64,000 bases of DNA from Alistipes sp. CAG:831 (GTDB lineage Bacteria > Bacteroidota > Bacteroidia > Bacteroidales > UBA932), in NCBI GenBank assembly GCA_000432775.1, contig HF990347.1, forward strand, positions 4,126 through 68,125. Reading direction: 5' to 3'. Numbering within the stretch: the stretch's first letter is position 1; each line of letters starts with the position of its first letter. A program made the translations under genes and the position numbers. Below are positions 57,725 through 64,000 of this stretch, piece by piece. The notes under the pieces are model-generated. The model had not been told where the DNA came from. It searched no databases and was given only the letters and a program-made list of their open reading frames with translations.

Positions 57725-59229
57725 AAACTAGAACCCTCTTAATCTCAGCCATGGCCATGGTCCTCGCTGCAGCCTCCCTGACTCCTGCCGGAGCGCAGAG
57801 ACCTCAGAAGCAGATGACCGACGAGCAGAAATATCTCGATGCCATGCACCGCAACATCACTTCAGGCAAACTGTTCGGCTACGTCGAGCAGCTCTCCGAC
57901 TCTACACTGGAAGGACGCCTTGCTGGATCTCCCGGCATGGCGAAAGCTGTAAAAATCGTAGAGAATTACTTCAAGGAATGGGGACTGAAACCGGCCGGAG
58001 ACAACGGCTCCTACATTCAGGAATACTCCCACCCCTGCGTAGAAGTATTTCCTGGCAGCACCATGGAAATACTCTTTCCTGTCTACGGCCAGAAACGCAA
58101 GGACACCGTCTGGATATCCAAGTCCTACCCCTGGGCTGACGGCTGGTTCGCAGGCGGCATGACCGGTAACGGCGACATCACCGCCGACATCGTCTATGCC
58201 GGATTCGGAGTCACCGCCCCTGAACTCGGATACGATGATTATGCCGGCATAGACGTCCGCGGCAAGATTGTCCTCGTCGAGGGAGAGACCCCAAACACCA
58301 GCCGCAATGACGATACCCTGCGCATGTGGTACGACCATACCCTGCACCAGACAAAACTCAACAACGCCGCAGCACATGGAGCCGCCGGCCTCCTCTATCT
58401 TTGGGTACCCGGCCCCAACGCTCCTTATAATGAAGGGTTTGTCTACGCCCATGTAACAGACACCGTTGTCAACGATATCTTCCGCGGCACCGGACGCACA
58501 TACGCCGGGACAGTAAAGAAGATATACGAGACCAAGGAACCCCAGTCATTCGCCACCGGAAAGAAAGCCCATATCCGCATGAATGCCACCTACAACCCTG
58601 ACGCCACCGGAAAGAACATCATCGGCATAGTAGAAGGCAGCGACCCCGTCCTCAAGAACGAGTACGTCATCATCTCCGCACATCTGGACCACCTGGGAAT
58701 GATTCCATACCATATTGCAGGAGCCAATGACAACAACGCGTCCTCAGCAGCCCTTCTTGGAGTTGCCGAGGCACTGGCAAAGTCTCAGGTCAAGCCCAAG
58801 CGCACCATCGTATTCCTCAGCCTTGACGGCGAGGAAGCCGGACTGACAGGCAGTACCTATTATACTGAAAATCCCATATTCCCCAAAGAGAGTGTAAAGG
58901 CAGTCATAAATCTGGAACAGGTAGGCGCCGGCCAGATGCTGTCTGCCAGCTATCCATACAATTTCCCGGAACTTGCAAAATTCACCGAACAGGCCAATGA
59001 CACGTATGTCCACCGTATACTCTACCAGCGTGAGACACGCTACGTTACCCGTCCCCGTACAGATGGAGTCGTATTCATGAAGGCCGGGTACCCTGTCCTC
59101 GACCTGCGTGCTGCAGGAGGCGGCTACTACCACCATCCCAAGGACAATCCGGCATCCATCAACCCTGAGACACTCCAGGCTGCGGCCGAATGGATATACT
59201 GGACAGCAATCATGATTGCCAATCAATAA
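57721..59229 (+). CDS. Secreted M28 family metallopeptidase with PA-like insert
   Basis: 502 residues from ATG 57721 (MKTRTLLISAMAMV), coupled to the nadD stop (ATGA). Signal peptide to about residue 24. A PA-like domain (AHGAAGLLYLWVPGPNAP) is followed by the zinc aminopeptidase: SAHLDHLGM, GANDNNASSAALLGVAEAL, LDGEEAGLTGS, LEQVG and YYHHPKD. Probably trims peptides in the periplasm or outside the cell. Confidence 0.9.
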   Translation: MKTRTLLISAMAMVLAAASLTPAGAQRPQKQMTDEQKYLDAMHRNITSGKLFGYVEQLSDSTLEGRLAGSPGMAKAVKIVENYFKEWGLKPAGDNGSYIQEYSHPCVEVFPGSTMEILFPVYGQKRKDTVWISKSYPWADGWFAGGMTGNGDITADIVYAGFGVTAPELGYDDYAGIDVRGKIVLVEGETPNTSRNDDTLRMWYDHTLHQTKLNNAAAHGAAGLLYLWVPGPNAPYNEGFVYAHVTDTVVNDIFRGTGRTYAGTVKKIYETKEPQSFATGKKAHIRMNATYNPDATGKNIIGIVEGSDPVLKNEYVIISAHLDHLGMIPYHIAGANDNNASSAALLGVAEALAKSQVKPKRTIVFLSLDGEEAGLTGSTYYTENPIFPKESVKAVINLEQVGAGQMLSASYPYNFPELAKFTEQANDTYVHRILYQRETRYVTRPRTDGVVFMKAGYPVLDLRAAGGGYYHHPKDNPASINPETLQAAAEWIYWTAIMIANQ

Positions 59230-59298
59230 GTTAGCACGCCATACGTCCGGCACAATCTTTGCAAACGCAAGGCAGGATTTTAATAAAATAAAAGAGAG

Positions 59299-59985
59299 AT
59301 GAATATCAGAACTATCTTCAAAACTTGCATCGTTGTGCCGGCCGCCATGGCAGCATTGGCATCCTGCAACACTGAACAGACTGAATACTTCAACGCCTAC
59401 CTCACTGCCGTCGAGACCGAAGGACAGCCATACAAATGCTATTTCATAAGCGATGACTCCCTTAAGGTCATACCTCTCAACTACTATTCCAATATCGAGA
59501 GCCTTAAAACCGACGACAGGCTGATCGCCACATTCACCATTCCTTCAGGAGAAGTCACAGACCCTGTCGAGGTGGAATTCACTTCATTTGTCAAAATGGT
59601 TCCACAGGACATACTTCAGACCTCAGCTCCTGACACCGTCGGCAACGATCCCGCCGACCCTCAGGTCATGTGGCAGAGCGGCGGCATAGAAGGGACATCC
59701 CGTTTTCTTACCATCAATTTCATCTATCAGGCATCTACCAGCGGCATTCAGCACAAAATCTACCTGATTGATGACCTGACTGCCGAAAACCCGGATGAAG
59801 ACGGCTATTACCATCTGAAATTCAGGCATGACGCCAATAAAGACCAGATTCAGCTCTCCGCTTCAAGCGTAGCCACATTTCCTCTCCCTGAAAAATACAC
59901 AGCCCCAGGCATCAAGGGTATAAAAGTAGATTTCAACACCATATCCGAGGAAAAGGACAGCACTCTGACCGTCAACTTCAAGTAG
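59299..59985 (+). CDS. NigD-like lipoprotein
   Basis: 228 residues. Lipobox ALASCNTE after a short signal. The two-part beta domain with a central YHLKFRHDAN segment fits NigD-like lipoproteins of Bacteroidota. Outer membrane or periplasmic; function unknown. Ends before a shared convergent terminator. Confidence 0.75.
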   Translation: MNIRTIFKTCIVVPAAMAALASCNTEQTEYFNAYLTAVETEGQPYKCYFISDDSLKVIPLNYYSNIESLKTDDRLIATFTIPSGEVTDPVEVEFTSFVKMVPQDILQTSAPDTVGNDPADPQVMWQSGGIEGTSRFLTINFIYQASTSGIQHKIYLIDDLTAENPDEDGYYHLKFRHDANKDQIQLSASSVATFPLPEKYTAPGIKGIKVDFNTISEEKDSTLTVNFK

Positions 59986-60013
59986 CCCGGCCGCTGTCCG
60001 TCTCCTAACGCAA

Positions 60014-60058
60014 ATGCCCCTCCGCTATCCGGTACGACCAAGAATAGCGGAGGGGCAT
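60014..60058. terminator. Bidirectional terminator between NigD-like and tryptophanase-like genes
   Basis: Perfect 15-bp stem (60014-60028/60044-60058, ATGCCCCTCCGCTAT arm), loop 15 nt, between convergent genes. Confidence 0.85.
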
Positions 60059-60074
60059 ATATTTTGAGCATCTT

Positions 60075-61523
60075 CTACAGGCTGGTGCCGAAGTCCTCCT
60101 TGAACCTGGCGACAAGACGCTCGGGCCAGTCGCCGACAGGTTCCATGGGGGTACGGAAGCAACGCTGCATCCCGGGGATGTCATGGCAACGGGTAGCGCC
60201 TATCAGACTTCGGTTGTCGTAGAGCCATTTCAGACGGTCGAGAGCATACATTGTCTGAGAGAGGGTCAGGACCTTACGGGGAAATGCCATCCGCACGAGC
60301 TCCATGTCTGCTACGAAGTCCGGATCATCCTCCGACACATCGGCGTATGTACCGCCGTCCATGGATCTCACGCCGGAAGAGAGGTAAATGGCTGCGGCAA
60401 GGGAACTGGCGGGCAGGTCGCGGACAGACAGATGGTTACAGAACTCCTTTGCGTCTATCTGCGCTCCAAGCACGCCCGGAGGGGTCACCATCGGAATGCC
60501 CATCTTCACGGCCTCATTCACAAAATACCTTATAAACTCGGGGTTCTGGCAGATGTAATCCTCATCCGTAGCCTCATACAGCCCCTGGGCCATGGCTTCG
60601 ATCTCCTTCATGGACATGCCGCCGTAGGTGACGTAACCCTCGAACACGGCTACGACCTGGTCCATTTTGAGCTTGTCCTGATAATTATCAGTAGCGATGA
60701 CGGCTCCTCTGGTGCAGGACAGCTTACGGGCAGAGAAGTAGACTATGTCGGCTAAGGAGCACATCTTGAGCAGGATCTCGGCCAGGGTCGCACGGGCATA
60801 CTCAGGCTCGCGCTGGATGATCAGCCAGGCATTCTCTCCCAGGAGGCAGGCGTCCAGCAGGACCTTTATACCGTAGCGGTCCGCTACCTTACGCACTTCC
60901 ATAAGATTGGCCATTGAGAAGGGCTGTCCGCCGATGAGGTTGGTCGAAGCCTCCATACGTATGAAAGGAATGTGTTCCGCGCCATACCGGGCGATGCACT
61001 CCTCCAGACGGGCGATGTCGATATTGCCCTTGAACTGATTGTCTGAGGCGGAAGCAAACGCCACCTGGGGATCGACGAGATCGACAGGACGCCCGCCGTT
61101 GAGCTTTATGTGGTTGACGGTACTGCCGAAATGGTAGTTCATGGGAATTACGTCCCCTGGCTTGAGGAAGGCCCGCATGATTACGTTCTCAGCGGCGCGT
61201 CCCTGATGTGCAGGCACTACATAGCGCTTGCCGAGCACGTCGAAGACGGCCTTCTCGAGCCGCTTGAACGACTCGCTGCCGGCGTAAGCGTCATCGGCCC
61301 TCATCATTGCGGCCAGCTGGAGGTCGCTCATGGCATTGGTACCGCTGTCGGTCAGCATGTCCAGATACACATCAGCCGAATCCATGCGGTAAGTATTGAA
61401 TCCGCCCTTTTTCAAGGCTTCCAGTCTTTCGTCTATAGGCAGGAGCTTTACCTTCTGCACGATACGCGCGCGATGAAACTCCAATGGAATATCTATGCCG
61501 GTGTAGAATTTTACTTTTGGCAT
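60075..61523 (-). CDS. Tryptophanase/tyrosine phenol-lyase family protein
   Basis: 482 residues with the full fold pattern: LLTDSGTNAMSDLQLAAMM, DDAYAGSESF, VPAHQGRAAENV, NLIGGQPFSMANL, LLDACLLGENAW, and SGVRSMDGGTY. The PLP-lysine loop reads FSARKLSCTRGAV, against SAKKDAM or SGKKDCL in known enzymes; the second lysine position is retained. PLP-dependent beta-elimination of an aromatic amino acid is likely, but the altered loop leaves substrate open. Sits in the same direction as ahcY. Confidence 0.85.
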   Translation of the reverse strand: MPKVKFYTGIDIPLEFHRARIVQKVKLLPIDERLEALKKGGFNTYRMDSADVYLDMLTDSGTNAMSDLQLAAMMRADDAYAGSESFKRLEKAVFDVLGKRYVVPAHQGRAAENVIMRAFLKPGDVIPMNYHFGSTVNHIKLNGGRPVDLVDPQVAFASASDNQFKGNIDIARLEECIARYGAEHIPFIRMEASTNLIGGQPFSMANLMEVRKVADRYGIKVLLDACLLGENAWLIIQREPEYARATLAEILLKMCSLADIVYFSARKLSCTRGAVIATDNYQDKLKMDQVVAVFEGYVTYGGMSMKEIEAMAQGLYEATDEDYICQNPEFIRYFVNEAVKMGIPMVTPPGVLGAQIDAKEFCNHLSVRDLPASSLAAAIYLSSGVRSMDGGTYADVSEDDPDFVADMELVRMAFPRKVLTLSQTMYALDRLKWLYDNRSLIGATRCHDIPGMQRCFRTPMEPVGDWPERLVARFKEDFGTSL

Positions 61524-61565
61524 TTTTATATTTTTTTTAAATTTTAAAATCTTCCGGATTATCTG

Positions 61566-62807
61566 CTAATGACCGCCGTAGAGGTAATCATGCTGCTCCG
61601 GGGTCAGGGTATCAATGCCGGTTCCCCAACTCTCGAGCTTCATCCGGGCCACCTCGGAGTCTATCTCCTCCGGCACGCTGATGATATGGGGCATGTCCTC
61701 ACCGCGGTGCTGCACGATGTAGCGGGCGCTCAGGGCCTGGATAGCAAAGCTCATATCCATAATCTCCGCAGGATGCCCGTCTCCGGATGCCAGGTTGACC
61801 AGACGTCCCTCAGCCAGGATGAATACGGAACGGCCGTTGGACAGGCGGTACCCCATGATATTGTTGCGGGCCTCCCACGACTCCACCGCCATGGTCCTGA
61901 TGCCGTGCACGTCCACCTCACAGTCGAAGTGTCCGGCATTGCAGCAGATGGCACCGTCCTTCATTTTCAGGAAATGGGCCGGGGTTATGACGTCCTTGCA
62001 GCCGGTGACGGTCACGAAGATATCCCCGATCTCAGCTGCGCTGTCCATTGGCATGACCTTGAATCCGTCCATGACGGCCTCGATAGCCTTGACCGGATCT
62101 ATCTCGGTGACAATGACCGAGGCTCCGAGTCCCTTTGCCCTCATTGCCACGCCCTTGCCGCACCAGCCGTATCCGGCTACGACGACATTCTTGCCAGCCA
62201 CGATAAGATTGGTCGTGCGGTTGATTCCGTTCCATACTGACTGGCCTGTACCGTAGCGGTTGTCGAACAGGTACTTGCATTTTGCGTTGTTGACCAGTAC
62301 CATTGGGAAGCGAAGCTCCCCTGCCCTATCCATGGCCTCGAGCCTCATCACGCCTGTAGTGGTCTCCTCGCAGCCTCCGATGATGCCCGGAATCAGCTCC
62401 GGCATCTCTGCATGCAGGGTATGCACCAGGTCTCCTCCGTCGTCGATGATGATGTTGGGACCGCATGAGACTACCTTGCGGATATTGTCCATGTACTCCT
62501 GCTCAGTGCATCCGTACCAGGCGAATACCTCGAGCCCCTCGTGTACGAGAGCGGCGGCCACGTCGTCCTGGGTTGAAAGCGGATTGGAGCCGGTAATGTA
62601 CATCCTTGCCCCGCCGGCGGCCAGAGTCTCGCAAAGGTAGGCGGTCTTGGCCTCCAGATGTATGGAAAGGGCTATTTTCAGTCCTTCGAAGGGTCTTTCT
62701 TCCTTGAATTTCTTTTCTATTCTGTTGAGCAGCGGCATGTTGGCCCTTACCCAATCTATCTTGCGACGGCCTTCGGCCCAGATTTCAGGTTTCTTTATAT
62801 CACTCAT
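61566..62807 (-). CDS. ahcY: Adenosylhomocysteinase
   Basis: 413 residues, a compact AdoHcyase. ALSIHLEAKTAYL, GGCEETTTGVMRLEAM, NNAKCKYLFDNRYGTGQSV, VVAGYGWCGKGVAMRAKGLG (NAD site) and FAIQALSARYIVQ match the family; the shorter size and the DYLYGGH end resemble the archaeal-type form. Splits S-adenosylhomocysteine to adenosine and homocysteine. corA starts right behind it (3-bp gap on the reverse side). Confidence 0.95.
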   Translation of the reverse strand: MSDIKKPEIWAEGRRKIDWVRANMPLLNRIEKKFKEERPFEGLKIALSIHLEAKTAYLCETLAAGGARMYITGSNPLSTQDDVAAALVHEGLEVFAWYGCTEQEYMDNIRKVVSCGPNIIIDDGGDLVHTLHAEMPELIPGIIGGCEETTTGVMRLEAMDRAGELRFPMVLVNNAKCKYLFDNRYGTGQSVWNGINRTTNLIVAGKNVVVAGYGWCGKGVAMRAKGLGASVIVTEIDPVKAIEAVMDGFKVMPMDSAAEIGDIFVTVTGCKDVITPAHFLKMKDGAICCNAGHFDCEVDVHGIRTMAVESWEARNNIMGYRLSNGRSVFILAEGRLVNLASGDGHPAEIMDMSFAIQALSARYIVQHRGEDMPHIISVPEEIDSEVARMKLESWGTGIDTLTPEQHDYLYGGH

Positions 62808-62810
62808 ATT

Positions 62811-63761
62811 CTAAAGCATTCTTCGTTTTCGGAAGACCAAAATTACTACAAAAATCGCAACAATCATCAATGCGAGCAGAATAAAAAAGTCCGCCAGCCC
62901 GCGGTCTGCCATCGGCAGATTGATATTCATGCCGTAGATAGAAGCAATCAGGGTCGGAGGCATCAGGAGCAGCGACACGAAGGTAAACACTTTCATGATG
63001 CGGTTCTGCTCGAGGTTAATAAGACCGACTACAGTGTTCTGAAGGTAATCCAGCCTCTCGAAGCTGAAGTTGGTGTGATTGAGCAGGGAGACAATGTCCT
63101 TGTTTATCACCGACAGCTTAGGGAAAATATCGCGGGGGAACTTGTCGCTTTTCATGATTGAGGAGATCATCCTCTGTTTGTCGACCACGTTTTCCCGCAC
63201 CAGCATGGTGTTCTCCTGCAACTGATTGATATCCAGAAGGAACTCCTCGTTAACATCCTTGCCGGCACTGACCTTCTTGCTGTATGTATCGATTTCCTTT
63301 GACATCAGCTCGATCATATCCGCATCGAGGTCGATACGGTTTTCGACAATACCTATCAGCACATGGTATCCCGTGGGGTAGAGCCTGCTGTTGACCTGAA
63401 TCCTGCGCTGGATGTCCGAAAAGCTGCGCAACTGCACGTTCCTGATGGACACGATGATACCCTCGCAGAGGATGAACGATACGGCCTCCATCGAATACTC
63501 ATCGGGACCTGGAATCAGGAAGTTGGTGTTGACCGAGATAGTTGTCTCAGTTTCCGAATAGCGGGACGAGGACTCGATTTCCTCGGCCTGAGCCCTGGAA
63601 GACAGGGAGGTGTCCAGGAATGTCTCTACAGCACGTTTCTCGTCTCCGTCGGGGGAGAAAAGGTCAATCCAGATTACATCGTCCATTCCCAGCTCGTCCA
63701 GAAATACTACGGACTGGGAGATGGCTATCTTGCCTTTGTCTTTATAGAATATCTGTATCAT
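62811..63761 (-). CDS. corA: CorA-family magnesium transporter
   Basis: 316 residues. An acidic cytoplasmic funnel domain with long helices, then two C-terminal membrane helices with the YGMNINLP (GMN) motif between them and a basic C-terminus (RKRRML). Pentameric Mg2+/Co2+/Ni2+ channel. The gene lies upstream of ahcY and may be transcribed with it. Its leader is about 135 nt. Confidence 0.93.
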   Translation of the reverse strand: MIQIFYKDKGKIAISQSVVFLDELGMDDVIWIDLFSPDGDEKRAVETFLDTSLSSRAQAEEIESSSRYSETETTISVNTNFLIPGPDEYSMEAVSFILCEGIIVSIRNVQLRSFSDIQRRIQVNSRLYPTGYHVLIGIVENRIDLDADMIELMSKEIDTYSKKVSAGKDVNEEFLLDINQLQENTMLVRENVVDKQRMISSIMKSDKFPRDIFPKLSVINKDIVSLLNHTNFSFERLDYLQNTVVGLINLEQNRIMKVFTFVSLLLMPPTLIASIYGMNINLPMADRGLADFFILLALMIVAIFVVILVFRKRRML

Positions 63762-63903
63762 GCTTCTTTCGGAGTTTGATGATGGTTAAATTTGTTGGTA
63801 TAGCTCCCCTCAGGAGAGCGGCCTGCTCACCAATAACATCGGACTCTGAACTCGAAAGGCTTGAATTTCAATTCTATAAACTTAAATGGTTAATACTCGG
63901 GCG

Positions 63904-63935
63904 CAAATATACAAATTACCTGCCAAAATCGGCAA
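63904..63935 (-). promoter_or_regulatory. corA promoter
   Basis: Minus-strand TTG at 63935-63933, a 21-nt spacer and TATATTTG at 63911-63904. The implied leader of about 135 nt to the ATG at 63761 contains short hairpins around 63805-63830. Confidence 0.65.
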
Positions 63936-64000
63936 TTTTTCTCTGGCAGTACACTTTCAGGGAATACACATGCTCTGAAAAGCATGCCACCCGCGGCCTG

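Overview
The window reads as a Bacteroidales (Bacteroidota) chromosome. Promoters throughout match the Bacteroidota primary-sigma consensus (-33 TTG/TTTG, 19-21 nt, -7 TAnnTTTG), and lipoproteins of NigD and related Bacteroidota types are present. The GC-rich host half would suit a Rikenellaceae/Alistipes-like lineage, but that assignment is an inference. Two very different segments meet near 36.2 kb: a visibly AT-richer temperate prophage (1 to about 36.2 kb, left end outside the window) and GC-rich core chromosome (36.2-64 kb).

Prophage. The tyrosine integrase (34763-36088, -) sits beside the 3' end of an intact tRNA-Arg(CCT), the likely attachment gene. Next comes a 12-copy array of a 14-16 bp near-palindrome (34348-34817). 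A rightward lysogeny block follows (S24-type repressor, surface-type lipoprotein, small proteins, 32379-34224), divergent from a Cro-like gene. A long leftward block (32.2 to 8.5 kb) holds, in order of transcription, recombination and replication genes (SbcC/Rad50-like ATPase, RecT, MBL-fold hydrolase, NinB-like protein, DnaD-like initiator, DnaC-like loader, MazG-like pyrophosphatase, Dam methylase, ParB-like proteins, DnaQ-like exonuclease, RuvC-like resolvase). It then runs through small and large terminase, portal, and a MuF head protein with a C-terminal ADP-ribosyltransferase-type domain. The head operon is interrupted by an oppositely oriented cassette of about 16 small genes (3158-8494) that includes an ADP-ribosylglycohydrolase. 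Leftward scaffold, decoration and major capsid genes continue off the left edge.

Regulation. A TGTGTT-N5-AACACA palindrome occurs at seven places in the prophage, mostly on or beside promoters, including the repressor/Cro switch. It looks like the shared operator of the phage repressor or Cro protein.

Host region. plsX-rpmF-DUF177 and typA are leftward, followed by guaA (+), a D-2-hydroxyacid dehydrogenase, a GT28-type glycosyltransferase, a P-type Ca2+-ATPase, an AraC regulator, a cardiolipin synthase, menG/ubiE and a stand-alone PurL C-terminal-like domain. tRNA-Leu(GAG) and tRNA-Arg(ACG) flank about 870 bp without a credible gene but rich in perfect hairpins. Then come rplS, dnaJ, grpE, a transglutaminase-fold protein, a lipoprotein, fba, a gmk-nadD-M28 peptidase operon, a NigD-like lipoprotein, a divergent tryptophanase homologue, ahcY and corA.

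The most unusual items are the paired palindrome array next to the integrase, the dispersed operator regulon, the MuF-ADP-ribosyltransferase with a convergent ADP-ribosylglycohydrolase in the same phage, a tRNA-Arg remnant beside the intact attachment tRNA, and the hairpin-rich stretch between the two host tRNAs.
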